A stretch of 64,000 nucleotides of DNA from Rutidosis leptorrhynchoides (lineage: Eukaryota > Streptophyta > Magnoliopsida > Asterales > Asteraceae), in the NCBI RefSeq assembly GCF_046630445.1, contig NC_092341.1, positions 220,401,001 to 220,465,000 of the forward strand. Direction: 5' to 3'. The position numbers were made by a program, and so were the translations under genes. Each line of letters opens with the position of its first letter. Position 1 is the stretch's first letter. Shown piece after piece: positions 36,300-49,926 of this stretch. The notes beneath the pieces were generated by a model. It made no database searches. It saw only the letters and a program-made list of their open reading frames with translations, and was not told the origin of the DNA.

Positions 36300-36777
36300 G
36301 TATTGCGTTATGAAACTAGCTAGTTGTTAGACTAGTTGCGTAGGAGCGCTTGGGCTCGATGGGGTAGCTTTTGGATATGCGGACGCGGATTGGGGATTTG
36401 GTAGTCCCCGGGATTATGCTCTTGGTATCGGGTTGGGTTATAGAGTCCTAACTCGTCTAAATGTAAATTGTGATTGAAACTTGTATTTTGTACGAAAGTC
36501 GTAAAACGGCCAATGTGGGCCCCATTATGTAAAACTTGATTTTATATTTGAAACAGGTTAGTTTTACATATTTGGATGTATGGTAAAAAAAAAAGCGTTT
36601 CGTCTAAAAGTGTCGGGAACTAGTCAATCTTTTTCGCATTTTGAGACTTTCCAGACAGACCCGAATGGCGCGCCGCGCGGCCATCATGGCGCGCCGCGCC
36701 AGTTCACTGTGCAGCAAAATTTTTTTATTTTGTATTTTCACGTGGTTTGTTCGCGGGTTGGTTTGGGTTGTTACAAG

Positions 36778-36790
36778 TGGTATCAGAGCA
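36778..36790 (+). promoter_or_regulatory. Element D primer-binding site (initiator Met tRNA)
   Basis: TGGTATCAGAGCA two bases after the LTR end, the standard plant initiator methionine tRNA PBS. Confidence 0.9.
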
Positions 36791-39700
36791 TAGTCTAAGG
36801 GAATTAGGTGACCTTCGAGTAGGTGCCTAGTCTTAGACTTATTGTTCGTTGTGCGTTATTTGCGGGACTTGTAGGGATACTTGTCGGATTAAGGTTTGTT
36901 AGTGCCTTAGAGTAGGTGACTAACTAGGACTTGTGTTGGTCCAAATTGTGATTATGTGGGGCCTTATTGTGTGTGTAAATTAGTGCCTTAGATAGCTAGT
37001 GCCTAATGTAAGTAGGCGGACTTGAACGTTGTTTAGTGATAGTCACCTAGGTTGTAGGTTGACTTGTTGTTGCGATATACTTGTGTACATTTATTATTAT
37101 ATTGTATATAGGTGTATATATATACAGGTACCTATTTAGGAGGTGTTCTAGGGATGAATCTATTAGAGAGATTCAAAGGTTTGGCGGTTTTTGAGTGATC
37201 AAGTTTGCGGTAAGGACTTTGGTCATTCGGGTATTAGGAAATATCGCGTGTTATTTTGTGTGAATGTTGCGTCAGTCCGGATAAAGTACTTTGCGCGACC
37301 ATGTGAAAATGGTAAGGTACGCATTTGTAATAGTGACCGATCACCATTATTATGAAAGTGTATCTTGACGTCAAGCATGACATGACAAGTACCGAACGGA
37401 GGAAACGTGGCATGGTTGGGGTAGAACGGGACGCATTTGGAATCTTTTATTGGTTCCTAGTTTATAGTGGTCTCGGGTGATGTGCTTGTTGGCACATCAA
37501 GTTCGTTAAGAGTCGGGAAGTGTACGATGGATTCGGTTAGTTAAGTGAGTGAGCCAACTCACGAGTTTGGTGCGTGCTTAGCCACCCTAAGTAGTGGGTG
37601 CATTATTGAGATTGTAATTGGTTTTAATTACCCATCGTAACTAGGATGATCGATTTACACTTGCGTGTGTGCGACGAGGACTTGAATTCCGTAATGGAAT
37701 ACGACAAGTCTAATGATTGTAGTTTTGAGTTACACTCGGTAGAGTGTGTGGGTAGAGAATCGTGTTAGGATTCTAATTGTGAGTCGCCTTGGAATTGGCG
37801 AATCGAGGAGTCTTCGGATCATTAAACTCATGGGAGTGGGACCCATATGACGATGTTTAAGATAGTGTGTTGGTGTGTTGTGGATTATAGGGTAACATTC
37901 CTAACGGAATACCCCCGTCGTTGTGACTGTGCCGATAGGTGGAAGGGTGTAAGACTTGGTGTTCTCAAGCATCTCCTTAGTGTTAGATGAAGGGTTTCGT
38001 TAGGCTATATCGTTTTGGCCTTTTGAAAATTGCGGGTAGCGTGTGATCGCTAGGAACTTTCGATAAGACAATAAACCGTAAGGTTGTCAGGTAGGTATGA
38101 CTTCGGGTCATTATTATAGAGAGATGGGTGACATCGGGTGTATGGAACCTAAAGATCGATTTTCTAAAATTCATTTGATTGTGGTGGGAGTCTGCATGAC
38201 ACTGCGTCAGGTGCCTTTTTATACCTGCTAGTGTACTGTTCAACTCCGGTAGTGGTGTGATCACTTTGTGCTTTGGGTGTCCGTGAGATACCCTTGGAAG
38301 CATCAGAGATTATAATAGTGATCGACGGGTGATGGTAATTCGACGGTTGCGAAAGTCGAAGTTTAAGAGCATTGTGACAAATATTTCTTATGAAGTGACG
38401 GGTGAGCGAATCTTGTTGCTCTTAAGTGATAGACGGGTAGAGATGACCGGTGAGCCGGTGACGGACTTAATGGTCGGTTAGTCCGAAGGATATGATGAAG
38501 TGTTGACATTGTGGTGGACGCAATCATGTGTCGGAATTGGTCACTCTTCTCCATGAGAGTGAGCAATTGTTGAAAAAGCTCGTTGCGTGGAAGGGCGGGT
38601 GATCTCGACTGAGATGCACGACTGAGTAAGCGGAGTGACCTATGCCTAGGCTTAGAGGCATATGTAGGACTTTGGTGGAGTTTGCTTTTCAAACAATTAA
38701 GGTAGTTAGTTGTGAATTGTGGTATGGATGTGCGATGTCATTGCGTGTATGACGTCTCAAGTGATTGTGCCTGTCGGCTCTGAGAGCTTAAAGTGAATTT
38801 GCGATGAATTGATGTTTATGACCAACGGTGACAATGGTCAGGTGTGACGTGGAATTTCAATTCCGCTGGATGTTATCATCTTGGCGGTGAGAATAGGGAG
38901 ATAAATCCTAAGTGGGGGAGTTTTTACTGTCGCCCGAGGAAAACTCCAGTGGTGTTATGTATAGTGAAATGTCGGAGCGTACCGTGCTAAGCCTCGATAG
39001 GTATTCGGAGTTCCTAACGAGGAAGAGTGACGGGATGCTAATGTCGACTCGAGATCGTGCTTTACGATTGTGAGTTACAACTCTGGAATGTTATGCGTGA
39101 AGATTGTGAGGATGGGATCGAAGGAAGTGTAAGACTTCCTATGTAAGGTGGTCGTGTAGTACCAATGTGCGGTATGAGACCAAATGTGAAGTTTGAGATC
39201 CCGGAGTGAGAGAATGAAGTGTTGTTGCGAGTGCTCCCGTAGTGAAAAATCTGGGTTGTCATGAAACCCGGACAGTATAATTGAATGAGAACGAGTTCGA
39301 TATCGTGGCGAATATCGTATTTTCCCTGTCGGGAAACGCAATCGTGAAGATTGTCAGTGGATTATTCCACTTTATGGACGAATGTGAGGCGGAGAGTGTC
39401 GATTTTGACTGTCTCACATCGAGACACGCAGATGTTGTTTGTTTACGAGAGTGTGCTCCCTAGTGATGCGACTGTTAGTTGCATTGAAATGTTGAGACCA
39501 TCCTTAACGGACGGTCTAGGTAGGAAAGTTCACCCGGCGTGGTGAATATTTTGTGAGTCGTGTGGCGAATTGCGGAAATTTTGTGATGATGATTCGCCGT
39601 TGACGGGATTTTGGTATACGAATAGCTTCTATGCGAGTACTAGGAAGCCGTATTGTATGGTTCAGAGGAGAAACCCTATGACGATGTGTTGATGCTTCGT

Positions 39701-40277
39701 CTAATTCGTGGTGTATTATTGTTGTCCTGGATTAATCCAGTGACGGATTGGTCGTGTGCGGATTGACTGATTGAGTGATATGGTTACGGACGTAGCTTGT
39801 GGCGAGTTGTAGCCGAGAGAACTTGAAGGTATATGTAGTGATTTTCGTATTTTCCTAAATGGAAATTCTGGACGTTGAGTGTATGAGATATCGTTCATTG
39901 CGGTAATGCACGCTAGTGATTATTAGCGTGTGGTTAGATCTTCGGATTTGTAGAAGATGTTATGGATGTCGGGCTTGGTTGTGTTTCGTAAGATCGTGAG
40001 GTGTGACGACGATGTTTGTCGGTAAATTGTTCTACTCTTAGGACGATTGTGAAGTGTATGGTATGAGTTTGGATACTCGGCGTAGGAGCAACGGTTACGG
40101 TTGTTTCGACTCGTGGGTTGATTACCCAATATTGTGGTACCATGATGCGTTAGTGCACGAAGCGAGGATTCGGATGAGTTTACTACTTGTGTGACTTCGC
40201 GTTGGAAGCAGAAATGTTCGTGGGAGAAGTGTTTAACTTCTAGTGTTTGTACGGATCACGAGGACGTGATCCAATTT
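36791..40277 (+). other. Element D non-coding internal region
   Basis: About 3.5 kb with strong G and T excess on the plus strand. No frame over about 110 codons, and the longer ones are on the minus strand, with no retroelement motif. A polypurine-like AAGTGGGGGAGTTTTT occurs at about 38910-38926 as well as at the true 3' end. I see no gag, RT or integrase fossil. Confidence 0.7.
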
Positions 40278-40291
40278 AAGTGGGGGAGAGT
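40278..40291 (+). promoter_or_regulatory. Element D polypurine tract
   Basis: AAGTGGGGGAGAGT immediately before the 3' LTR start TGTAACACCC. Confidence 0.85.
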
Positions 40292-42062
40292 TGTAACACC
40301 CGTTTTTCAGTTACACGTTATTTCGAGCGTCATTCGAAATACGAGACTTGTAAGTGTATATTTGGATCCCAAATAAAGTTGCAGTTGATGTTCTAAAACC
40401 TTACCATTGGATAGTAAATCTCATTACGTTTCCAACGATATTTGATTCATCAAAAACGGAGCTACGGTCAAAAAGTTATGGCCAAAACAAGTTTCTGAAA
40501 TCTGACCTGTAGGGTGGAGCGGCGCTCCACCATATGGCGCGGCGCGCCGAAAGTGCCTGATGCGTTTTTTCAGCATTTTAAAGGGTCAAATGAGGGGTAC
40601 TTTGGTCCTTTCACTTAAGGACGGATTTGAGGCTTTAATATCAGTTTTAGATCCACTTTTGGATCATTTTGACATCCATTCAAACACTCCCAATCTTAGA
40701 GAGAGAGAGATGAGTTTCTAGAGAGAGGAAGCTTGAGTTAATAATGAAGATGGTGATTTTTGCCCAAATTGGAAGCGGGTTTTGGTTCTCCTTGGTGTTT
40801 CTAGCTACTAGAGCTCGTTTTGGTGCTTGAGGTAAACCCTAATCCGAATTGTAGTGTTTGATTTCTTGTTTGAGTTAGGGTTTGTGTTAGTTAGAGTTAT
40901 AAACCCATTTTATTGTGAAATTTGGGGGTTTTGGGTAAGATTCATGTAAGTAAGCCTAAATGGGTGACTTAGGGTTTCGATTGATTAAATTGTAAGTTTG
41001 GATCTTGCGTGTGTTGGTTAAACCTTAGAACACTTGTGTTGACTTGGTTTTTGGGTGTAAACCCTAATTTAGGTTAAAACGGGTCGAATGGGTATTTTGG
41101 GACAAGTAAGCTTGATTCGGTGTTAAATTAAGTTTCAAGTCAAGTTTTGGTAAGTCAAGTAGGTAAATACTTGATTTAAGTGTTAGTGGTTGTCTTGGAA
41201 ATATAATCACTAGTCGTTAGTGATTTTGGGGCGTTTTATGACTTTGGTCAAAATGGGTAATTTGAATTGGGTCAAAATTAAGGATGACACTAATTTGGAT
41301 TAAATGGATGTTAAACGATTTTGTTAAGTGTTAAATGATGTTTTTGGAATGAATTACTCGCAAGAAGTAATTTTGAGTTAAAATGATATTTTAAGATTTA
41401 GTCAAACGTGGTCAACCTTGTTATGGGTCAATATTGCACGTGTTGGGGTTTTTGTGTAATTGGCGTTTGAAATGACTACTACCTAAGTAGTAATTTAGTT
41501 TTAAGACCAAGGTTTGTTCTAATGGGTGTAAAGTATGATTTAGGGTTAAATCGTACTTTGTTGTGTTGGTTTGAATTACCACCCAAAGTGGTGATGTGTT
41601 AGTGTCCATTAGGTTGTAAATGGGCGGGTTTTGGCGAGCAAGGTGTAATCCCTCGGTTAAGGGATGTTTGTGTCGGATTCTCTTTTAGAGAATGTGTAAT
41701 TTATGTGTATATTGTGCCTATGTGTATTATAGGTGATTACTTGCTCGGATTTGAGGACGAAGATCATGTTGTACATGACTTATGCGGGCATTCCAAGGTG
41801 AGTGGAATAATTATATGCGTATGTATATAATGTATCTATTTGTTGTAGCGTGAAAGGTGTAGTGTCGAGGTGTTAAGACACCACGTTTCACGTGAAGAGT
41901 GTAGCATGGAGGTGTTAAGATGCCACTCGGGTGTAGCATCGAGGTGTTAAGATGCCACCTAGGAGTGTAGTGTCGAGGTGTTAAGACACCACTCCGTAAA
42001 ATAATGAGTGAAGCATCGAGGTGTTAAGATGCCACTCGGGGTGAAGTGCCGAGGTGTTAAGG
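40292..42062 (+). repeat. Element D 3' LTR, left part, with hairpin array (41849-42062)
   Basis: Copy of the 5' LTR up to the sixth hairpin, whose 3' arm is interrupted by element A after the target site TAAGG (42058-42062). The second hairpin here has GCATG for GCATC, breaking one base pair, while the third has the consensus loop that the 5' LTR copy has lost. Confidence 0.9.
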
Positions 42063-45000
42063 TGAAATGTCCCGTTCTTATTGATTAAAAACGTTCCATA
42101 TTAATTGATTTCGTTGCGAGGTTTTGACCTCTATATGAGACGTTTTTCAAAGACTGCATTCATTTTTAAAACAAACCATAACCTTTATTTCATAAATAAA
42201 GGTTTAAAAAGCTTTAAGTAGATTATCAAATAATGATAATCTAAAATATCCTGTTTACACACGACCATTACATAATGGTTTACAATACAAATATGTTACA
42301 ACAAAATAAGTTTCTTGAATGCAGTTTTTACACAATATCATACAAGCATGGACTCCAAATCTCGTCCTTATTTAAGTATGCGACAGCGGAAGCTCTTAAT
42401 AATCACCTGAGAATAAACATGCTTAAAACGTCAACAAAAATGTTGGTGAGTTATAGGTTTAACCTATATATATCAAATCATAATAATAGACCACAAGATT
42501 TCATATTTCAATACACATCCCATACATAGAGATAAAAATCATTCATATGGTGAACACCTGGTAACCGACAATAACAAGATGCATATATAAGAATATCCCC
42601 ATCATTCCGGGACACCCTTCGGATATGATATAAATTTCGAAGTACTAAAGCATCCGGTACTTTGGATGGGGTTTGTTAGGCCCAATAGATCTATCTTTAG
42701 GATTCGCGTCAATTAGGGTGTCTGTTCCCTAATTCTTAGATTACCAGACTTAATAAAAAGGGGCATATTCGATTTCGATAATTCAACCATAGAATGTAGT
42801 TTCACGTACTTGTGTCTATTTTGTAAATCATTTATAAAACCTGCATGTATTCTCATCCCAAAAATATTAGATTTTAAAAGTGGGACTATAACTCACTTTC
42901 ACAGATTTTTACTTCGTCGGGAAGTAAGACTTGGCCACTGGTTGATTCACGAACCTATAACAATATATACATATATATCAAAGTATGTTCAAAATATATT
43001 TACAACACTTTTAATATATTTTGATGTTTTAAGTTTATTAAGTCAGCTGTCCTCGTTAGTAACCTACAACTAGTTGTCCACAGTTAGATGTACAGAAATA
43101 AATCGATAAATATTATCTTGAATCAATCCACGACCCAGTGTATACGTATCTCAGTATTGATCACAACTCAAACTATATATATTTTGGAATCAACCTCAAC
43201 CCTGTATAGCTAACTCCAACATTCACATATAGAGTGTCTATGGTTGTTCCGAAATATATATAGATGTGTCGACATGATAGGTCGAAACATTGTATACGTG
43301 TCTATGGTATCTCAAGATTACATAATATACAATACAAGTTGATTAAGTTATGGTTGGAATAGATTTGTTACAAACTTTCACGTAGCTAAAATGAGAAAAA
43401 TTATCCAATCTTGTTTTACCCATAACTTCTTCATTTTAAATCCGTTTTGAGTGAATCAAATTGCTATGGTTTCATATTGAACTCTATTTTATGAATCTAA
43501 ACAGAAAAAGTATAGGTTTATAGTCGGAAAAATAAGTTACAAGTCGTTCTTGTAAAGGTAGTCATTTCAGTCGAAAGAACGACGTCTAGATGACCATTTT
43601 AGAAAACATACTTCCACTTTGAGTTTAACCATAATTTTTGGATATAGTTTCATGTTCATAATAAAAATCATTTTCTCAGAATAACAACTTTTAAATCAAA
43701 GTTTATCATAGTTTTTAATTAACTAACCCAAAACAGCCCGCGGTGTTACTACGACGGCGTAAATCCGGTTTTACGGTGTTTTTCGTGTTTCCAGGTTTTA
43801 AATCATTAAGTTAGCATATCATATAGATATAGAACATGTGTTTAGTTGATTTTAAAAGTCAAGTTAGAAGGATTAACTTTTGTTTGCGAACAAGTTTAGA
43901 ATTAACTAAACTATGTTCTAGTGATTACAAGTTTAAACCTTCGAATAAGATAGCTTTATATGTATGAATCGAATGATGTTATGAACATCATTACTACCTT
44001 AAGTTCCTTGGATGAACCTACTGGAAAAGAGAAAAATGGATCTAGCTTCAATGGATCCTTGGATGGCTCAAAGTTCTTGAAGCAAAATCATGACACGAAA
44101 ACAAGTTCAAGTAAGATCATCACTTGAAATAAGATTGTTATAGTTATAGAAATTGAACCAAAGTTTGAATATGATTATTACCTTGTATTAGAATGATAAC
44201 CTACTGTAAGAAACAAAGATTTCTTGAGGTTGGATGATCACCTTACAAGATTGGAAGTGAGCTAGCAATCTTGAAAGTATTCTTGATTTTATGAAACTAG
44301 AACTTTTGAAATTTATGAAGAACACTTAGAACTTGAAGATAGAACTTGAGAGAGATCAATTAGATGAAGAAAATTGAAGAATGAAAGTGTTTGTAGGTGT
44401 TTTTGGTCGTTGGTGTATGGATTAGATATAAAGGATATGTAATTTTGTTTTCATGTAAATAAGTCATGAATGATTACTCATATTTTTGTAATTTTATGAG
44501 ATATTTCATGCTAGTTGCTAAATGATGGTTCCCACATGTGTTAGGTGACTCACATGGGCTGCTAAGAGCTGATCATTGGAGTGTATATACCAATAGTACA
44601 TACATCTAAAAGCTGTGTATTGTACGAGTACGAATACGGGTGCATACGAGTAGAATTGTTGATGAAACTGAACGAGGATGTAATTGTAAGCATTTTTGTT
44701 AAGTAGAAGTATTTTGATAAGTGTCTTGAAGTCTTTCAAAAGTGTATGAATACATATTAAAACACTACATGTATATACATTTTAACTGAGTCGTTAAGTC
44801 ATCGTTAGTCGTTACATGTAAATGTTGTTTTGAAACCTTTAGGTTAACGATCTTGTTAAATGTTGTTAACCCAATGTTTATAATATCAAAAGAGATTTTA
44901 AATTATTATATTATCATGATATTATGATGTACAAATATCTCTTAATATGATATATATACATTAAATGTCGTTAAAACGATAATCGTTACATATATGTCTC

Positions 45001-45313
45001 GTTTCAAAATCATTAAGTTAGTAGTCTTGTTTTTACATATGTAGTTCATTGTTAATATACTTAATGATATGTTTACATATCATAATATCATGTTAACTAT
45101 ATATATAACCATATATATGTCATCATATAGTTTTTACAAGTTTTAACGTTCGTGAATCACCGGTCAACTTGGGTGGTCAATTGTCTATATGAAACCTATT
45201 TCAATTAATCAAGTCTTAACAAGTTTGATTGCTTAACATGTTGGAAACATTTAATCATGTAAATATCAATCTCAATTAATATATATAAACATGGAAAAGT
45301 TCGGGTCACTACA
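42063..45313 (-). repeat. Element A 3' LTR
   Basis: On the minus strand it begins TGTAGTGACCCGAACTTTTC, just after the polypurine-side sequence. A TATA-like CTTTATATC lies near 44428-44436 on the minus strand, followed by CT-rich leader-like sequence. Short frames of 73-87 codons inside it occur identically in both LTRs and look non-coding. Confidence 0.93.
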
Positions 45314-45345
45314 GTACCTACCCGTTAAATAAATTTCGTCCCGAA
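45314..45345 (-). promoter_or_regulatory. Element A 3' polypurine-side sequence
   Basis: Minus strand: AAATTTCGGGACGAAATTTA, then TTTAACGGGTAGGTAC, then the LTR. The stop codon of gag-pol is only 35 bases upstream of the LTR. An internal copy of the 3' part lies at 50059-50079. Confidence 0.7.
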
Positions 45346-45348
45346 ATT

Positions 45349-48300
45349 TTAAGCTGTTGAAGGTGTTGACGAATCTTCTGGAAATAGATGCGGGTATTTC
45401 TTCTTCATCTGATCTTCACGCTCCCAGGTGAACTCGGGTCCTCTACGAGCATTCCATCGAACCTTAACAATTGGTATCTTGTTTTGCTTAAGTCTTTTAA
45501 CCTCACGATCCATTATTTCGACGGGTTCTTCGATGAATTGAAGTTTTTCGTTGATTTGGATTTCATCTAATGGAATAGTGAGATCTTCTTTAGCAAAACA
45601 TTTCTTCAAATTCGAGACGTGGAAAGTGTTATGTACAGCCGCGAGTTGTTGAGGTAACTCAAGTCGGTAAGCTACTGGTCCGACACGATCAATAATCTTG
45701 AATGGTCCAATATACCTTGGATTTAATTTCCCTCGTTTACCAAATCGAACAACGCCTTTCCAAGGTGCAACTTTAAGCATGACCATCTCTCCAATTTCAA
45801 ATTCTATATCTTTTCTTTTAATGTCAGCGTAGCTCTTTTGTCGACTTTGGGCGGTTTTCAACCGTTGTTGAATTTGGATGATCTTCTCAGTAGTTTCTTG
45901 TATAATCTCCGGACCCGTAATCTGTCTATCCCCCACTTCACTCCAACAAATCGGAGACCTGCACTTTCTACCATAAAGTGCTTCAAACGGCGCCATCTCA
46001 ATGCTTGAATGGTAGCTGTTGTTGTAGGAAAATTCTGCTAAAGGTAGATGTCGATCCCAACTGTTTCCGAAATCAATAACACATGCTCGTAGCATGTCTT
46101 CAAGCGTTTGTATCGTCCTTTCGCTCTGCCCATCAGTTTGTGGATGATAGGCAGTACTCATGTCTAGACGAGTTTCTAATGCTTGCTGTAATGTCTGCCA
46201 GAATCTTGAAATAAATCTGCCATCCCTATCAGAGATAATAGAGATTGGTATTCCATGTCTGGAGATGACTTCCTTCAAATACAGTCGTGCTAACTTCTCC
46301 ATCTTGTCATCTTCTCTTATTGGTAGAAAGTGTGCGGATTTGGTGAGACGATCAACTATTACCCAAATAGTATCAAAACCACTTGCAGTCCTTGGCAATT
46401 TAGTGATGAAATCCATGGTAATGTTTTCCCATTTCCATTCCGGGATTTCGGGTTGTTGAAGTAGACCTGATGGTTTCTGATGCTCAGCTTTGACCTTAGA
46501 ACACGTCAAACATTCTCCTACGTATTTAGCAACATCGGCTTTCATACCCGGCCACCAAAAATGTTTCTTGAGATCCTTGTACATCTTCCCCGTTCCAGGA
46601 TGTATTGAGTATCTGGTTTTATGAGCTTCTCTAAGTACCATTTCTCTCATATCTCCAAATTTTGGTACCCAAATCCTTTCAGCCCTATACCGGGTTCCGT
46701 CTTCCCGAATATTAAGATGCTTCTCCGATCCTTTGGGTATTTCATCCTTTAAATTTCCCTCTTTTAAAACTCCTTGTTGCGCCTCCTTTATTTGAGTAGT
46801 AATGTTATTATGAATCATTATATTCATAGATTTTACTCGAATGGGTTCTCTGTCCTTCCTGCTCAAGGCATCGGCTACCACATTTGCCTTCCCCGGGTGG
46901 TAACGAATCTCAAAGTCGTAATCATTCAATAATTCAATCCACCTACGCTGCCTCATATTCAGTTGTTTCTGATTAAATATGTGTTGAAGACTTTTGTGGT
47001 CGGTATATATAATACTTTTGACCCCATATAAGTAGTGCCTCCAAGTCTTTAATGCAAAAACAACCGCGCCTAATTCCAAATCATGCGTCGTATAATTTTG
47101 TTCATGAATCTTCAATTGTCTAGACGCATAAGCAATCACCTTCGTTCGTTGCATTAATACACAACCGAGACCTTGCTTTGATGCGTCACAATAAATCACA
47201 AAATCATCATTCCCTTCAGGCAATGACAATATAGGTGCCGTAGTTAGCTTTTTCTTCAATAACTGAAACGCTTTCTCTTGTTCATCATTCCATTCAAATT
47301 TCTTCCCTTTATGCGTTAATGCAGTCAAGGGTTTTGCTATTCTGGAAAAGTCTTGGATGAACCTTCTGTAGTAACCAGCTAGTCCTAAAAACTGGCGTAT
47401 GTGTTTCGGAGTTTTCGGGGTTTCCCACTTTTCAACAGTTTCTATCTTTGCCGGATCCACCTTAATACCTTCTTTGTTCACTATGTGACCGAGGAATTGA
47501 ACTTCTTCCAACCAAAATGCACACTTTGAAAACTTAGCGTACAATTCTTCCTTCCTCAATACTTCTAACACCTTTCTCAAATGTTCACCGTGTTCTTGGT
47601 CATTCTTTGAGTAAATAAGTATGTCATCAATGAAAACAATGACAAACTTGTCAAGGTATGGTCCACACACTCGGTTCATAAGGTCCATGAACACAGCTGG
47701 TGCATTAGTTAAACCAAACGGCATGACCATAAACTCGTAATGACCGTAACGTGTTCTGAAAGCAGTCTTTGGAATATCATCTTCTTTCACCCGCATTTGA
47801 TGATACCCGGAACGTAAGTCAATCTTTGAATAAACAGACGAGCCTTGTAGTTGATCAAATAAGTCATCGATTCTCGGTAGTGGGTAGCGGTTCTTGATGG
47901 TAAGTTTGTTCAACTCTCGGTAGTCGATACACAACCTGAATGTACCATCTTTCTTCTTGACAAACAAAACAGGAGCTCCCCACGGTGATGTGCTTGGTCG
48001 AATGAAACCACGCTCTAAAAGTTCTTGTAATTGGCTTTGCAGTTCTTTCATCTCGCTGGGTGCGAGTCTGTAAGGAGCACGAGCTATTGGTGCAGCTCCT
48101 GGTACAAGATCTATTTGAAATTCAACGGATCGATGTGGGGGTAATCCCGGTAATTCTTTCGGAAATACATCAGGAAATTCTTTTGCGACGGGAACATCAT
48201 TGATGCTCTTTTCTTCAGTTTGTACTTTCTCGACGTGTGCTAGAACAGCATAGCAACCTTTTCTTATTAGTTTTTGTGCCTTCAAATTACTAATAAGATG

Positions 48301-49926
48301 TAGCTTCGTGTTGCCCTTTTCTCCGTACACCATTAAGGGTTTTCCTTTTTCTCGTATAATGCGAATTGCATTTTTGTAACAAACGATCTCCGCTTTCACT
48401 TCTTTCAACCAGTCCATACCGATTATCACATCAAAACTCCCTAACTCTACTGGTATCAAATCAATCTTAAAGGTTTCGCTAACCAGTTTAATTTCTCGAT
48501 TCCGACATATATTATCTGCTGAAATTAATTTACCATTTGCTAATTCGAGTAAAAATTTACTATCCAAAGGCGTCAATGGACAACTTAATTTAGCACAAAA
48601 ATCTCTACTCATATAGCTTCTATCCGCACCCGAATCAAATAAAACGTAAGCAGATTTATTGTCAATAAGAAACGTACCCGTAACAAGCTCCGGGTCTTCC
48701 TGTGCCTCTGCCGCATTAATATTGAAAACTCTTCCACGGCCTTGTCCATTCGTGTTCTCCTGGTTCGGGCAATTTCTAATAATGTGGCCCGGTTTTTCAC
48801 ATTTATAACAAACTACATTGGCATAACTTGCTCCAACACTACTTGCTCCGCCATTACTCGTTCCGACACCATTTGTTCCTTTCGTTCTATTAACCCCTGG
48901 TCCGTAGACCTCACACTTCGCCGCGCTATGACCATTTCTTTTACACTTGTTGCAAAATTTGGTGCAGAACCCCGAGTGATTCTTTTCACACCTTTGGCAT
49001 AGCTGCTTCTGATTGTTGTTGTTGTTGCGGTTATTATTGTTGTTGGGATGATTGTTGTAGTTGCTGTTGTTGTTGTTGTTGTTGTTGTTGTTGGGCCGTT
49101 TGTTGTAGTTGCGATTGATGTTGCGATTGTTGGGATAATTGTTGCGATTATTGTTGTAATTGCTGTTGTTGTTGTATTGGTGATTCTTATCACCGTTTTC
49201 CTCCCACTTTCTTTTGACTTGCTTCACATTGGCCTCTTCAGCAGTCTGTTCTTTAATTCTTTCTTCAATTTGGTTCACGAGTTTGTGAGCCATTCTACAT
49301 GCCTGTTGTATGGAGACGGGCTCGTGTGAACTTATATCTTCTTGGATTCTTTCTGGTAATCCTTTCACAAACGCGTCAATCTTCTCTTCCTCATCTTCGA
49401 ATGCTCCCGGACACAATAGGCACAATTCTGTGAATCGTCTTTCGTATGTGGTAATATCAAATCCTTGGGTTCGTAACCCTCTAAGTTCTGTCTTGAGCTT
49501 ATTGACCTCGGTTCTGGGACGGTACTTCTCGTTCATCAAGTGCTTGAATGCTGACCACGGTAGTGCGTACGCATCGTCTTGTCCCACTTGCTCTAGATAG
49601 GTATTCCACCATGTTAACGCAGAACCTGTGAAGGTATGCGTAGCGTACTTCACTTTGTCCTCTTCAGTACACTTACTTATGGCAAACACCGATTCGACCT
49701 TCTCGGTCCACCGTTTCAATCCGATCGGTCCTTCGGTTCCATCAAATTCCAAAGGTTTGCAGGCAGTGAATTCTTTGTAGGTGCATCCTACACGATTTCC
49801 CGTACTGCTAGATCCAAGGTTATTGTTGGTATGTAGCGCAGCCTGTACTGCGGCTATGTTTGAAGCTAGAAAAGTACGGAATTCCTCTTCATTCATATTC
49901 ACGGTGTGTCGAGTAGTCGGTGCCAT
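45349..49926 (-). CDS. Gag-Pol polyprotein of Tekay/Del-like chromovirus
   Basis: One uninterrupted frame; I prefer the start [15 protein letters not shown] at 49926 (the frame is open back to 49962, which gives 1537 residues; numbers below use that). Order: gag/capsid (about 60-230), an Asn-rich tract, CCHC knuckles [14 protein letters not shown] (about 337) and [14 protein letters not shown] (about 384), protease [11 protein letters not shown] (about 443), RT with DLRSGYHQ and FIDDILIYS (about 779), RNase [14 protein letters not shown] (about 922), integrase HHCC (about 1115-1154), catalytic D at MDFITKLP (about 1182), SDRDGRF (about 1244), the E near QTDGQSER (about 1280), and a C-terminal chromodomain-like segment [14 protein letters not shown] to GPEFTWERE (about 1470-1530). 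All key residues are present. Acts in cytoplasmic particles and nuclear integration; chromodomains steer insertion to heterochromatin. Confidence 0.95.
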   Translation of the reverse strand: MAPTTRHTVNMNEEEFRTFLASNIAAVQAALHTNNNLGSSSTGNRVGCTYKEFTACKPLEFDGTEGPIGLKRWTEKVESVFAISKCTEEDKVKYATHTFTGSALTWWNTYLEQVGQDDAYALPWSAFKHLMNEKYRPRTEVNKLKTELRGLRTQGFDITTYERRFTELCLLCPGAFEDEEEKIDAFVKGLPERIQEDISSHEPVSIQQACRMAHKLVNQIEERIKEQTAEEANVKQVKRKWEENGDKNHQYNNNSNYNNNRNNYPNNRNINRNYNKRPNNNNNNNNNSNYNNHPNNNNNRNNNNNQKQLCQRCEKNHSGFCTKFCNKCKRNGHSAAKCEVYGPGVNRTKGTNGVGTSNGGASSVGASYANVVCYKCEKPGHIIRNCPNQENTNGQGRGRVFNINAAEAQEDPELVTGTFLIDNKSAYVLFDSGADRSYMSRDFCAKLSCPLTPLDSKFLLELANGKLISADNICRNREIKLVSETFKIDLIPVELGSFDVIIGMDWLKEVKAEIVCYKNAIRIIREKGKPLMVYGEKGNTKLHLISNLKAQKLIRKGCYAVLAHVEKVQTEEKSINDVPVAKEFPDVFPKELPGLPPHRSVEFQIDLVPGAAPIARAPYRLAPSEMKELQSQLQELLERGFIRPSTSPWGAPVLFVKKKDGTFRLCIDYRELNKLTIKNRYPLPRIDDLFDQLQGSSVYSKIDLRSGYHQMRVKEDDIPKTAFRTRYGHYEFMVMPFGLTNAPAVFMDLMNRVCGPYLDKFVIVFIDDILIYSKNDQEHGEHLRKVLEVLRKEELYAKFSKCAFWLEEVQFLGHIVNKEGIKVDPAKIETVEKWETPKTPKHIRQFLGLAGYYRRFIQDFSRIAKPLTALTHKGKKFEWNDEQEKAFQLLKKKLTTAPILSLPEGNDDFVIYCDASKQGLGCVLMQRTKVIAYASRQLKIHEQNYTTHDLELGAVVFALKTWRHYLYGVKSIIYTDHKSLQHIFNQKQLNMRQRRWIELLNDYDFEIRYHPGKANVVADALSRKDREPIRVKSMNIMIHNNITTQIKEAQQGVLKEGNLKDEIPKGSEKHLNIREDGTRYRAERIWVPKFGDMREMVLREAHKTRYSIHPGTGKMYKDLKKHFWWPGMKADVAKYVGECLTCSKVKAEHQKPSGLLQQPEIPEWKWENITMDFITKLPRTASGFDTIWVIVDRLTKSAHFLPIREDDKMEKLARLYLKEVISRHGIPISIISDRDGRFISRFWQTLQQALETRLDMSTAYHPQTDGQSERTIQTLEDMLRACVIDFGNSWDRHLPLAEFSYNNSYHSSIEMAPFEALYGRKCRSPICWSEVGDRQITGPEIIQETTEKIIQIQQRLKTAQSRQKSYADIKRKDIEFEIGEMVMLKVAPWKGVVRFGKRGKLNPRYIGPFKIIDRVGPVAYRLELPQQLAAVHNTFHVSNLKKCFAKEDLTIPLDEIQINEKLQFIEEPVEIMDREVKRLKQNKIPIVKVRWNARRGPEFTWEREDQMKKKYPHLFPEDSSTPSTA

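Larger units (their letters stand above)
34184..36775 (+). repeat. Element D 5' LTR
   Basis: Contains near its start GC-rich palindromes (34405-34440), then AG-rich sequence (34590-34620), a predicted two-intron leader and the tandem hairpin array (35741-35998), then GC-rich direct repeats of GGCGCGCCGCGC near 36666-36702. It ends GGGTTGTTACA directly before the PBS. No clear TATA box was found. Confidence 0.85.

Noticed and set aside
36778-36790. tRNA-like sequence
   Set aside because: Only the 3' terminal complement of initiator Met tRNA is present, as expected of a primer-binding site, not a tRNA gene.
38363-40143. Minus-strand frames of 60-110 codons in element D
   Set aside because: No domain motif, opposite to element orientation; explained by C/A-rich complement of a G/T-rich strand having few stops.
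42275-43073. 84- and 87-codon frames found identically at 52125-52923
   Set aside because: They lie in both LTRs of element A, antisense to it, with no domain; identity reflects LTR identity.
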